Below, piece after piece: positions 26,374 to 35,567 of a DNA stretch of 64,000 nt. Made by a program: the position numbers and the translations under genes. The first letter of the stretch is position 1. The number at the start of each line of letters is the position of its first letter. A model generated the notes under the pieces. The model saw nothing but the letters and a program-made list of their open reading frames with translations. It was not told the DNA's origin and did no database searches. This stretch comes from JBPEWY01 sp965224095 (GTDB lineage Bacteria; Bacteroidota; Bacteroidia; Flavobacteriales; Flavobacteriaceae), in contig OZ245039.1 in assembly GCA_965224095.1 (NCBI GenBank), positions 3,472,001 to 3,536,000 on the forward strand. Reading direction: 5' to 3'.

Positions 26374-29300
26374 ATGGAAAAAATTACTTCGCTTTGCACT
26401 TTTATTGTACGGAAGTGTACAAGCACAGCACCCCCACCCCGTAGCGCCTTCAGGACAACAAAAAGTCCTTTTCAAGACGGTGTTTTTAATTTGACCAACC
26501 CGATTGCTTATTCCCGTATTATTACTTTTTTGATTGTGATGGTTGCTTTGGCAATGCCCACAGAAAGTATAGCACAATGTGAAAGCTCGCCGGCCGAATG
26601 TAGACCGGATATGGTTGTAGGACATGGAACCGATCCGTGTAACGCTAAAGTATACTGTTCCAATAGCGGAGCGGTTGAATCAGGTTTAATCAATTGTACG
26701 AATGCTGCCGATACCGATGGTTGTGGGATTGACGCATCTTCCGATGCAGTAGCCGATATCACTACTATTCAGTTTGCCAATGCTTCTCTTTCTACGCAGG
26801 CATTGTTTAATGGCGGGCAGTGTTCCACCGGGAATTATTTACAATGGATTGTATTTGCAACCCCTCCAACGGTTAAGGGGACCAAAATTCAGGCAGTAGG
26901 AGCATCCGATTCCTGGTGGTTGTTTCATGCCGGCAGTTTTACGTCTCCGGGAGATTATGCCACCGTATTAGACGCTCTTTCCGATCCGGCCCGTTGTGCA
27001 AATTTTGATGCGGGCGATTTGGTGGCGTGTAGCGATAACAATCAATATGAGGCGTGGGTTAACCCTAATGCCGATATTGGTACGGACGTATATAATGTAT
27101 ATTATATTGCTTTATTTTACGATGCTCCCACCAATGGGTCTTTAAATTTTAAAGTAAAGGAATGTGAAATAGAAGATTGTATTCCGCTAACCACAGCTTG
27201 TCCGGACGATGTTATAGAACCTTCATGTCAGACACAGACTGATATTAACAATTCATTCCAAACTTTCTTAGATGGTTTTGTTGCTTCCGGAAATCCTAAT
27301 CAGAATCCGGTGATTAACTGGTATAAAGATGGAGTTTTACAACCCGGAAAACCTACTGTAGCCGATGCACCTGATGCATGCGGCGGCATGGTCACCATAA
27401 AATATACAATCAGTGATGCGTGTAATTTTGAAGTCTCCTGTGAACGGAAATTTACCGTATTACCAGACGATACCAAACCGGTGATAGTAGATCCTGATGA
27501 TATAGATATCACGGTGTGTAATGCCGACTGGCCCGAAAAGGTAACAACAACCTGGTCTGATAACTGTACGGATGCCACGGGTGATATTTTAGAAGGTGTT
27601 GCGGGAGCAGTGATGGATGGCGCGGACGGATGCAGTCAGTATCGTGACTATACCTTTAATGTAACGGACGACTGCGGCAATGCAGCGGACGAGGTAACGG
27701 TACGTGTAACACGTCCTTATGACAAGACCAAACCAGTGATTGTAGATCCTGATGATATAGATATCACGGTCTGTAATGCCGACTGGCCCGAAAAGGTAAC
27801 AACAACCTGGTCTGATAACTGTACGGATGCCACGGGCAGTATTTTAGAAGGTGTTGCGGGAGCAGTGATGGATGGCGCGGACGGATGCAGTCAGTATCGG
27901 GACTATACCTTTAATGTAACGGACGACTGCGGCAATGCAGCGGACGAGGTAACGGTACGTGTAACGCGTCCATACGACAAGACCAAGCCGGTGATAGTAG
28001 ATCCTGATGATATAGATATCACGGTGTGTAATGCCGACTGGCCCGAAAAGGTAACAACGACCTGGTCTGATAACTGTACGGATGCCACGGGTGATATTTT
28101 AGAGGGTGTTGCGGGAGCAGTGATGGATGGCGCGGACGGATGCAGTCAGTATCGGGACTATACCTTTAATGTAACGGACGACTGCGGCAATGCAGCGGAC
28201 GAGGTAACGGTACGTGTAACGCGTCCTTATGACAAGACCAAGCCGGTGATAGTAGATCCTGATGATATAGATATCACGGTGTGTAATGCCGACTGGCCCG
28301 AAAAGGTAACAACAACCTGGTCTGATAACTGTACGGATGCCACAGGTGATATTTTAGAAGGTGTTGCGGGAGCAGTGATGGATGGCGCCGACGGATGCAG
28401 TCAGTATCGGGATTATACCTTTAATGTAACGGACGACTGCGGCAATGCAGCGGACGAGGTAACGGTACGTGTAACGCGTCCATACGACAAGACCAAGCCA
28501 GTGATAGTAGATCCTGATGATATAGATATCACGGTGTGTAATGCCGACTGGCCCGAAAAGGTAACAACGACCTGGTCTGATAACTGTACGGATGCCACGG
28601 GTGATATTTTAGAAGGTGTTGCGGGAGCAGTGATGGATGGCGCCGACGGATGCAGTCAGTATCGGGATTATACCTTTAATGTAACGGACGACTGCGGCAA
28701 TGCAGCGGACGAGGTAACAGTACGTGTAACACGACCCTATGACAAGACCAAGCCAGTGATAGTAGATCCTGATGATATAGATATCACGGTGTGTAATGCC
28801 GACTGGCCCGAAAAGGTAACAACAACCTGGTCTGATAACTGTACGGATGCCACGGGTGATATTTTAGAAGGTGTTGCGGGAGCAGTGATGGATGGCGCCG
28901 ACGGATGCAGTCAGTATCGGGATTATACCTTTAATGTAACGGACGACTGCGGCAATGCAGCGGACGAGGTAACGGTACGTGTAACGCGTCCATACGACAA
29001 GACCAAGCCAGTGATAGTAGATCCTGATGATATAGATATCACGGTGTGTAATGCCGACTGGCCCGAAAAGGTAACAACGACCTGGTCTGATAACTGTACG
29101 GATGCCACGGGTGATATTTTAGAAGGTGTTGCGGGAGCAGTGATGGATGGCGCCGACGGATGCAGTCAGTATCGGGATTATACCTTTAATGTAACGGACG
29201 ACTGCGGCAATGCAGCGGACGAGGTAACGGTACGTGTAACGCGTCCATACGACAAGACCAAGCCAGTGATAGTAGATCCTGATGATATAGATATCACGGT

Positions 29301-31317
29301 GTGTAATGCCGACTGGCCCGAAAAGGTAACAACGACCTGGTCTGATAACTGTACGGATGCCACGGGTGATATTTTAGAAGGTGTTGCGGGAGCAGTGATG
29401 GATGGCGCCGACGGATGCAGTCAGTATCGGGATTATACCTTTAATGTAACGGACGACTGCGGCAATGCAGCGGACGAGGTAACAGTACGTGTAACACGAC
29501 CCTATGACAAGACCAAGCCAGTGATAGTAGATCCTGATGATATAGATATCACGGTGTGTAATGCCGACTGGCCCGAAAAGGTAACAACGACCTGGTCTGA
29601 TAACTGTACGGATGCCACGGGTGATATTTTAGAAGGTGTTGCGGGAGCAGTGATGGATGGCGCCGACGGATGCAGTCAGTATCGGGATTATACCTTTAAT
29701 GTAACGGACGACTGCGGCAATGCAGCGGACGAGGTAACGGTACGTGTAACGCGTCCATACGACAAGACCAAGCCAGTGATAGTAGATCCTGATGATATAG
29801 ATATCACGGTGTGTAATGCCGACTGGCCCGAAAAGGTAACAACGACCTGGTCTGATAACTGTACGGATGCCACGGGTGATATTTTAGAAGGTGTTGCGGG
29901 AGCAGTGATGGATGGCGCGGACGGATGCAGTCAGTATCGGGACTATACCTTTAATGTAACGGACGACTGCGGCAATGCAGCGGACGAGGTAACGGTACGT
30001 GTAACACGTCCTTATGACAAGACCAAGCCGGTATTTAACGAGTTGGAGGATATTGAGGTGTGCGATGGAGAACCTATTGTACTACCCACACCGGTAGTTA
30101 CTGATAATTGTTCGTCTTCGGGTGAAATAGTGGTAAATAATGATGCTCCTGCTGTATTCCCGGTAGGGACAACTACAGTGACGTGGACCGCAACAGATGC
30201 CTGTGGTAATGGAGCACAAACATCCATAAAGGTTACTGTAAATCCGAATCCAAGTTGCGATATAGCTTTGGTGGAAGATTATGGAACAAGTCTTAAACTG
30301 GGAGTAACAGGATTTGGAGGTACTCCGGGTTATACCTATCAGTGGCTGAAAGACGGTGTTGAAATTTTTGGAGAAACTGGTGAGACCATCATTGTTTCCC
30401 AGGCAGGAGTTTATTCTGTTAAAATAACAGACTCCAAAGGTTGTAGCAGCAGTTGTTCTTATACGGTTTCTCAGGATTGTGGAACATCCTGGGCAAGGGC
30501 TCAGAACGGTTCCAGTGTTTGTAACAATACATTTGGATGTGCTTCACCTAATTGGGGGTGGACTACGCAGATAAGTCCGAGTGATACACCGTATACATTC
30601 GACTTACTGGAAGGTGCACCTAATGAGTGTAATGGAAACGGAAGTACCGGAGATTTGGTAGGAACCGTAACCGTATATTATAACGGAGGCACACCGATTG
30701 TGAACATAGAAACCACAGACGGACAACATTTTATTACGGAATGGCATGTGCATACGAGTTGTACCGATCCGTTGCCAACCAATAAAAAGGGCAAATGCTT
30801 TGCTTCTCCGGGACAGTTTGGTTGTGCGGGATATGAAAATAACGAAACACAGTTGTACAATGTATTGGATAATTGCAGAAAAGCAGCCAGTTGTTCTGGC
30901 GATATGTGGATATCCATACACGCGGTTACCTGTGATTTAGTTCCTGAGGAAGAGACTCTTGGTCTTTCGGTAGCTAAATCTACGGCCCAACCTTTCGACA
31001 GGCCGGATGAAACGATAGCTTTAACAACAAATGATACAACTCTGGAGGCTTCAGTTCCGGAAAGTACTATAGTTGAGGCCTTCCCGCTACCATTTGAAAA
31101 TGAGTTAAATGTGAAACTGAGTATCGGATATAAAGCCCAGGTGAATGTAGAATTATTTGATCTGCGGGGAAGATTAATTCATAAATCGGATACCTATGAG
31201 GTTTCTCCCGGAGTGAATGTACTACAACTTCCGTTAGGTAGAATGCCATCGGAGTTATATATAATGCAAGTTAATACCGGAAAAGAAATTCTTGTGAAAA
31301 AGGTATTATCAGACTAA
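26374..31317 (+). CDS. Giant Cys-rich repeat surface protein, T9SS type A
   Basis: A 1647-residue protein. A 48-residue Pro/Lys/Arg-rich extension precedes a hydrophobic signal segment (about 49-68, ending ESIAQC). A Cys-rich N-terminal domain spans about 70-365. Ten tandem 85-residue repeats, each with four Cys and resembling HYR/Ig-like beta modules, fill about 370-1219. One diverged HYR-like module (about 1220-1290), an Ig-like module (about 1295-1365) and a second Cys-rich domain (about 1370-1530) follow. A T9SS type A sorting domain (about 1570-1647; AFPLPFENELNV, then YIMQVNTGKEILVKKVL) ends the chain. It is predicted to be secreted by type IX secretion, perhaps as an adhesin or matrix protein. 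No enzyme motif is seen. Confidence 0.85.
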   Translation: MEKITSLCTFIVRKCTSTAPPPRSAFRTTKSPFQDGVFNLTNPIAYSRIITFLIVMVALAMPTESIAQCESSPAECRPDMVVGHGTDPCNAKVYCSNSGAVESGLINCTNAADTDGCGIDASSDAVADITTIQFANASLSTQALFNGGQCSTGNYLQWIVFATPPTVKGTKIQAVGASDSWWLFHAGSFTSPGDYATVLDALSDPARCANFDAGDLVACSDNNQYEAWVNPNADIGTDVYNVYYIALFYDAPTNGSLNFKVKECEIEDCIPLTTACPDDVIEPSCQTQTDINNSFQTFLDGFVASGNPNQNPVINWYKDGVLQPGKPTVADAPDACGGMVTIKYTISDACNFEVSCERKFTVLPDDTKPVIVDPDDIDITVCNADWPEKVTTTWSDNCTDATGDILEGVAGAVMDGADGCSQYRDYTFNVTDDCGNAADEVTVRVTRPYDKTKPVIVDPDDIDITVCNADWPEKVTTTWSDNCTDATGSILEGVAGAVMDGADGCSQYRDYTFNVTDDCGNAADEVTVRVTRPYDKTKPVIVDPDDIDITVCNADWPEKVTTTWSDNCTDATGDILEGVAGAVMDGADGCSQYRDYTFNVTDDCGNAADEVTVRVTRPYDKTKPVIVDPDDIDITVCNADWPEKVTTTWSDNCTDATGDILEGVAGAVMDGADGCSQYRDYTFNVTDDCGNAADEVTVRVTRPYDKTKPVIVDPDDIDITVCNADWPEKVTTTWSDNCTDATGDILEGVAGAVMDGADGCSQYRDYTFNVTDDCGNAADEVTVRVTRPYDKTKPVIVDPDDIDITVCNADWPEKVTTTWSDNCTDATGDILEGVAGAVMDGADGCSQYRDYTFNVTDDCGNAADEVTVRVTRPYDKTKPVIVDPDDIDITVCNADWPEKVTTTWSDNCTDATGDILEGVAGAVMDGADGCSQYRDYTFNVTDDCGNAADEVTVRVTRPYDKTKPVIVDPDDIDITVCNADWPEKVTTTWSDNCTDATGDILEGVAGAVMDGADGCSQYRDYTFNVTDDCGNAADEVTVRVTRPYDKTKPVIVDPDDIDITVCNADWPEKVTTTWSDNCTDATGDILEGVAGAVMDGADGCSQYRDYTFNVTDDCGNAADEVTVRVTRPYDKTKPVIVDPDDIDITVCNADWPEKVTTTWSDNCTDATGDILEGVAGAVMDGADGCSQYRDYTFNVTDDCGNAADEVTVRVTRPYDKTKPVFNELEDIEVCDGEPIVLPTPVVTDNCSSSGEIVVNNDAPAVFPVGTTTVTWTATDACGNGAQTSIKVTVNPNPSCDIALVEDYGTSLKLGVTGFGGTPGYTYQWLKDGVEIFGETGETIIVSQAGVYSVKITDSKGCSSSCSYTVSQDCGTSWARAQNGSSVCNNTFGCASPNWGWTTQISPSDTPYTFDLLEGAPNECNGNGSTGDLVGTVTVYYNGGTPIVNIETTDGQHFITEWHVHTSCTDPLPTNKKGKCFASPGQFGCAGYENNETQLYNVLDNCRKAASCSGDMWISIHAVTCDLVPEEETLGLSVAKSTAQPFDRPDETIALTTNDTTLEASVPESTIVEAFPLPFENELNVKLSIGYKAQVNVELFDLRGRLIHKSDTYEVSPGVNVLQLPLGRMPSELYIMQVNTGKEILVKKVLSD
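27481..30030 (+). repeat. Ten tandem 255-bp in-frame repeats
   Basis: Ten back-to-back units of exactly 255 bases start at 27481, 27736, 27991, 28246, 28501, 28756, 29011, 29266, 29521 and 29776. Each encodes 85 residues from VIVDPDDIDITVCNADWPEK to TRPYDKTKP. The units differ by only a few, mostly synonymous, bases. One visible residue change is Asp to Ser in unit 2 (DATGSILEG). The array keeps the reading frame throughout. Confidence 0.97.
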
Positions 31318-31337
31318 TAATTACTAACCAACCAAAG

Positions 31338-31368
31338 AAAAACGCCCGATCATGTCGGGCGTTTTTTT
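31338..31368. terminator. Bidirectional terminator between the repeat-protein and FAS1 genes
   Basis: A 9-base stem (31341-31349 with 31355-31363) of AACGCCCGA/TCGGGCGTT has loop TCATG, flanked by A and T tracts. It serves both convergent genes. Confidence 0.85.
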
Positions 31369-31379
31369 ATGTATATTAT

Positions 31380-33230
31380 TTATAAAGGAGGGAGTATGAC
31401 TTTGTCAATAACATGTATTACACCATTTGCTGCCTGTACATCAACGGCAATAATATTACTTATTCTCCCGTTGGCGTCGGTAAGGGTTGCTCCTCCTGTT
31501 ATATTGGCCGTGATATCTCCGCCCAGCGTATGAATAGTCATTGCATCCATTAAATCACCGGAAACCACATTCATTTCAGCAACAGCATGATGATCCAACG
31601 TGGCTTTAAGAACAGGTTCTGAGATATCTCCCAAACCACTGATGCCTAATTCAGTAATTAAATCGCCAAAGGCGTCATTTGTCGGTGCAAAAACCGTAAA
31701 TGGAGCCGGATGCGATCCATCCGGGGTAGACAGGGCGGTTACATAATCAAAAGTAAGATCATTACGCGTTAAAGCAGCGACTAAAGTACTAAAGTTAGGA
31801 TCGGCCAGTGCAAAAGTTACAATGGTAGGCGGGGTAATAACAGCATCAACGATATGAACAACCCCATTCGAAGCAGAAATATCAGGCATGGTAACATTCG
31901 AAATGCCATTAAGACTCACACCGCCTGAAGTGTTAATATACATACTCAGGTTTTTTCCTCCGGGCCCGGTAGCCAATGTATTAACATAACCCGTGGTTAA
32001 TGAAGAGCTTTCATTTATTCCGCTGACCACATGATTGAGTAAAATATTAGTCAGAACATCTACAGGTACATCATTTAGACTTGCAAAACCCAAATCGTTT
32101 AAAAGATTGGTAAATGCCTGATTTGTAGGTGCAAAAACCGTAAAAGAACCGGGATCGTCTAATGTCTGAGCCAGATTGGCCTTCGTTAAAGCTTCAACTA
32201 AAATACTTAGATCACTCGTGTTTTGCGCTGTTTCCGTGATAGATAGAGGCTCTGGCAGGGGAGGTAGAATTACTTTGTCTATCGCATGAATAACTCCGTT
32301 TGCCGCCTGTACATCAACAGCAATAATATTGCTTATTCTTCCATTGGCATCGGTAAGGGTTGCTCCGCCGGTTACATTAGCAGTGATATCACCACCCAGC
32401 GTGGAAACCGTCATATCATCTGTTAGATCTCCCGAAACTACATTTGCTCCCGCAACAGCATGGTAATCCAGGGTTGCTTTAAGAACAGGCTCGGAGATAT
32501 CAGCCAAACCGCTAATACCCAATTCGGTAATTAAATCGCCAAAGGCATCATTCGTAGGAGCAAAAACCGTGAAAGGTGCAGGGTCCGTACCATCAGGTGT
32601 TGAAAGGGTTGTAACGTAATCAAAAGTGAGATCATTTCGTGTTAGGGCAGCTACCAGGGAAGTAAAGTTAGGATCAGCCAAAGCAAACGTTACTATGGTA
32701 GGAGGTGTAATAACCGCATCTACGATATGAATGATCCCGTTGGAAGCACTGATATCCGGGGTTACAACTTCCGAAATACCGTTAAGAACAACGCCTCTTG
32801 AGGTATCTACGTACATACTCAGGTTTTTACCTGCCGCTCCGATTCCAAGGGTATTAATATATCCGGATGTTAGTGAAGAACTATTGTTTAATCCATTTAT
32901 AACATGATTCAACAAAATATTTGTTAAGGCTTCGATAGGGACATCGTCCAGACTATCGAATCCCAAATCGTTCAACAGCTTGGAGAAGGCCTGATTGGTA
33001 GGGGCAAAAACCGTAAATGAACCGGGATCATCTAATGTCTGAGCCAGATTAGCTTTGATTAATGCCTCGACCAAAATACTCAAATCACTGGTATTTTGTG
33101 TTGTTTCGGTAATTGACATAGGACCTGGGGTAGGAGCTCCGCTATTATTATCATCATCACTACAGGATGTAAAGGTCAGGAATAAAGCTATGATGGACAT
33201 AGCCGACAGAATTTTGGAAAGTGCTTTCAT
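31380..33230 (-). CDS. Lipoprotein with four FAS1 (fasciclin) domains
   Basis: A 616-residue protein with a lipoprotein signal (LTFTSC, lipid Cys at 23) and SDDD after the Cys, an acidic surface-export-like signal. Four FAS1 domains follow, with repeated FTVFAPTNQAF or FTVFAPTNDAF (H1 box) and NGVIHxIDKVILPP or NGIIHIVDAVITPP (H2 box). They form two copies of a two-domain unit (about 39-323 and 328-616) that are clearly duplicated within the gene. FAS1 proteins mediate cell-cell or matrix adhesion. A TATATTTG -7 box lies about 44 bases upstream on the minus strand. It is convergent with the giant repeat protein. Confidence 0.93.
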   Translation of the reverse strand: MKALSKILSAMSIIALFLTFTSCSDDDNNSGAPTPGPMSITETTQNTSDLSILVEALIKANLAQTLDDPGSFTVFAPTNQAFSKLLNDLGFDSLDDVPIEALTNILLNHVINGLNNSSSLTSGYINTLGIGAAGKNLSMYVDTSRGVVLNGISEVVTPDISASNGIIHIVDAVITPPTIVTFALADPNFTSLVAALTRNDLTFDYVTTLSTPDGTDPAPFTVFAPTNDAFGDLITELGISGLADISEPVLKATLDYHAVAGANVVSGDLTDDMTVSTLGGDITANVTGGATLTDANGRISNIIAVDVQAANGVIHAIDKVILPPLPEPLSITETAQNTSDLSILVEALTKANLAQTLDDPGSFTVFAPTNQAFTNLLNDLGFASLNDVPVDVLTNILLNHVVSGINESSSLTTGYVNTLATGPGGKNLSMYINTSGGVSLNGISNVTMPDISASNGVVHIVDAVITPPTIVTFALADPNFSTLVAALTRNDLTFDYVTALSTPDGSHPAPFTVFAPTNDAFGDLITELGISGLGDISEPVLKATLDHHAVAEMNVVSGDLMDAMTIHTLGGDITANITGGATLTDANGRISNIIAVDVQAANGVIHVIDKVILPPL

Positions 33231-33273
33231 CGTTACAAGATTTTTAGTTTAACATTTTTGAAATAACATTAAA

Positions 33274-33281
33274 CAAATATA
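33274..33281 (-). promoter_or_regulatory. -7 box for the FAS1 lipoprotein gene
   Basis: On the minus strand the sequence reads TATATTTG, a perfect TAnnTTTG match, 43 bases before the start codon. It lies in a very AT-rich divergent region shared with mnmA. No -33 TTG at standard spacing. Confidence 0.35.
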
Positions 33282-33390
33282 TAAAATAAATTTGATTTGT
33301 CTAACATTTTCTAAAAAAAATTAAACAAAATGTTTTTGATGTTTTTTTAACCGAATCGACTTATGGGAATTTCATAATATCATATTTTCG

Positions 33391-33398
33391 TAATTTTG
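33391..33398 (+). promoter_or_regulatory. -7 box for mnmA
   Basis: TAATTTTG is a perfect TAnnTTTG match, 16 bases before the mnmA ATG. A weak TTC lies about 17 bases upstream. Confidence 0.4.
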
Positions 33399-33414
33399 CC
33401 ATTATTTTAAGGAC

Positions 33415-34602
33415 ATGAAAAGAGTAGTTGTAGGTTTGTCGGGCGGGGTTGATTCAAGCGTGGCAGCCTATCTTTTAAAGGAACAGGGATATGAGGTGAT
33501 CGGCCTTTTTATGAAAAACTGGCATGACGATTCCGTTACCATTTCAAACGAATGCCCCTGGTTGGATGATAGTAATGATGCTATGATAGTAGCCGAAAAA
33601 CTGGGTATACCGTTTCAAACGGTGGACTTAAGTGAACAGTACAGAGAACGGATTGTGGATTATATGTTTAATGAATATGAGCGTGGAAGAACACCAAATC
33701 CGGATGTTTTGTGCAACAGAGAGATTAAGTTTGATGTTTTTATGAAAATGGCTTTGGATCTTGGGGCGGATTTTGTGGCTACGGGACATTATTGCAGAAA
33801 AGGAGAAATCGACCGAAATGGCAAGACAATATACCGCTTACTATCTGGAGTGGATACCAATAAAGACCAATCGTATTTTCTTTGTCAATTGTCGCAGGGA
33901 CAACTGGCTAAAACCTTATTCCCGATAGGAGCATTGACAAAACCGGAGGTTAGGAAGATTGCCGCGGAAAATAACCTGGTAACAGCCGATAAAAAAGACT
34001 CTCAGGGTTTGTGTTTTATCGGGAAAGTTCGCTTGCCGGACTTTTTGCAGCAAAAACTTAAACCAAAAGAAGGAGTCATTGTAGAGATCCCTGAAAAACA
34101 GGGTGTATATCACCGCTCGGCACCAAAATTTGAGAATAAACGGGAAGAACTCGCATACTTTGCCGAGAAATATGCCTATTCTATAGAGGATGGGAAGATT
34201 GTTGGAAAGCACCAGGGAGCTCATTATTTTACAAAAGGGCAACGGAAAGGCCTGGCGGTTGGAGGAACGGTGGAGCCGCTTTTTGTTATTGACACCGATG
34301 TGGAAGAAAACATTATATACACTGGTCAGGGTAAAGAACATCCGGGGCTTTACCGGCGCACACTGTTTGTATCAGACGATGAATTGCACTGGGTAAGAGA
34401 CGACATGGCATTATCGGTTGATGAATCTATGCCGGTACAGGCGCGAATTAGATATCGCCAGCCTTTACAGGCTGCTACCCTTTATAAAACAGAAGGAGGT
34501 ATGTATGTAGATTTTGAAAAACCTCAGACGGCCATTACCGAAGGGCAGTTCGTAGCCTGGTATGCAGGCGAAGAACTGATTGGCTCCGGAGTTATTTCCT
34601 GA
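33415..34602 (+). CDS. mnmA: tRNA-specific 2-thiouridylase MnmA
   Basis: A 395-residue enzyme that thiolates U34 of the wobble position in Lys, Glu and Gln tRNAs. The N-terminal PP-loop is GLSGGVDSSVAA (7-18). The two catalytic Cys are C100 (PDVLCNREIKF) and C200 (DSQGLCFIGK). The C-terminal beta domains include KGQRKGLAVGG and the closing EGQFVAWYAGEELIGSGVI. The length is normal, with an insertion-like segment between C200 and the KGQRKG box that fits Bacteroidota MnmA. The next gene starts 11 bases after its stop, so the two may be co-transcribed. Confidence 0.97.
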   Translation: MKRVVVGLSGGVDSSVAAYLLKEQGYEVIGLFMKNWHDDSVTISNECPWLDDSNDAMIVAEKLGIPFQTVDLSEQYRERIVDYMFNEYERGRTPNPDVLCNREIKFDVFMKMALDLGADFVATGHYCRKGEIDRNGKTIYRLLSGVDTNKDQSYFLCQLSQGQLAKTLFPIGALTKPEVRKIAAENNLVTADKKDSQGLCFIGKVRLPDFLQQKLKPKEGVIVEIPEKQGVYHRSAPKFENKREELAYFAEKYAYSIEDGKIVGKHQGAHYFTKGQRKGLAVGGTVEPLFVIDTDVEENIIYTGQGKEHPGLYRRTLFVSDDELHWVRDDMALSVDESMPVQARIRYRQPLQAATLYKTEGGMYVDFEKPQTAITEGQFVAWYAGEELIGSGVIS

Positions 34603-34613
34603 TATATTTAAAA

Positions 34614-35567
34614 ATGATGAAGCACAATACAATAACCACACTTTTTAATATTAAATATCCTATTATTCAGGCAGGTATGATTTGGGCCAGCGGATGGCGC
34701 CTGGCTTCGGCCGCAAGTAATAATGGAGCATTAGGGCTTCTTGGAGCCGGCTCCATGTATCCTGAAGTTCTCCGGGAGCATATTCAAAAATGCAAAAGGG
34801 CAACCGATAAACCTTTTGGAGTGAATGTACCTTTGCTTTACCCGAACATTGAAGAAATTATGGATATTATAGCTGAGGAAGGAGTAAAAATTGTATTTAC
34901 TTCTGCTGGAAACCCAAAGACCTGGACTTCCTGGCTAAAGGAAAAAGGAATTACGGTGGTACATGTGGTTAGTAGTGTTAAGTTTGCTCTAAAGGCCCAG
35001 GAAGCAGGGGTAGACGCCATTGTTGCCGAAGGTTTTGAAGCAGGCGGGCATAACGGCAGAGAGGAAACCACCACATTTACACTAATCCCCATGGTTAAAG
35101 AGCAAATACAGGTTCCCCTCATTGCGGCCGGGGGAATCGCCAATGGAAAGGGGATGTTGGCGGCCATGGTTCTCGGTGCCGATGGAGTACAGATAGGAAG
35201 CCGGTTTGTTGCTAGTGAAGAAGCATCTTCCCATATTAATTTTAAGAAACGTGTTGTACAAACCCGGGAAGGAGATACACAACTAACCTTAAAAGAACTG
35301 GCTCCGGTACGCCTGATCAAAAATAAATTCTTCTATGATTTACAGGAATTGTACGATTCCTGTGCCTCTGTCGATGAACTCAAAGCTCATTTGGGAAGGG
35401 CCAGAGCTAAACGAGGAATGTTTGAAGGAGATATGGAAGAAGGCGAACTGGAAATTGGGCAAATAGCCGGATTAATCCACGATATTAAACCCACAGCTCA
35501 AATAATCAGAGAAATAGTCTCGGAATACCAGGAGGAAGTACTTCAAATAAAGCGAGAAGCGTTTTAA
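34614..35567 (+). CDS. Nitronate monooxygenase family flavoprotein
   Basis: A 317-residue TIM-barrel FMN protein of the nitronate monooxygenase / 2-nitropropane dioxygenase family. FMN- and substrate-site motifs visible are YPIIQAGMIWASG (N-terminus), GVNVPL near 63, AEGFEAGGHNG near 140 with the family His, and AAGGIANGKGMLAAMVLGAD followed by GVQIGSRF near 185-197. It oxidises nitronates or related toxic acids in characterised members; the substrate here is unknown. There are two adjacent ATG codons (34614 and 34617). The stop overlaps the stop of the convergent DUF3179 gene by 4 bases. Confidence 0.92.
   Translation: MMKHNTITTLFNIKYPIIQAGMIWASGWRLASAASNNGALGLLGAGSMYPEVLREHIQKCKRATDKPFGVNVPLLYPNIEEIMDIIAEEGVKIVFTSAGNPKTWTSWLKEKGITVVHVVSSVKFALKAQEAGVDAIVAEGFEAGGHNGREETTTFTLIPMVKEQIQVPLIAAGGIANGKGMLAAMVLGADGVQIGSRFVASEEASSHINFKKRVVQTREGDTQLTLKELAPVRLIKNKFFYDLQELYDSCASVDELKAHLGRARAKRGMFEGDMEEGELEIGQIAGLIHDIKPTAQIIREIVSEYQEEVLQIKREAF

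Noticed and set aside
27903..29873. Repeated 61-codon minus-strand frames inside the 255-bp array
   Set aside because: They recur once per unit simply because the units are copies; they are antisense shadows of the plus-strand repeat protein, with no start context or family match.
27481..30030. The tandem array as a CRISPR locus
   Set aside because: Units are 255 bases with no unique spacers and they stay in frame in one protein gene.
33916..34341. A 141-codon minus-strand frame inside mnmA
   Set aside because: Antisense to a conserved gene and without any recognisable motif.
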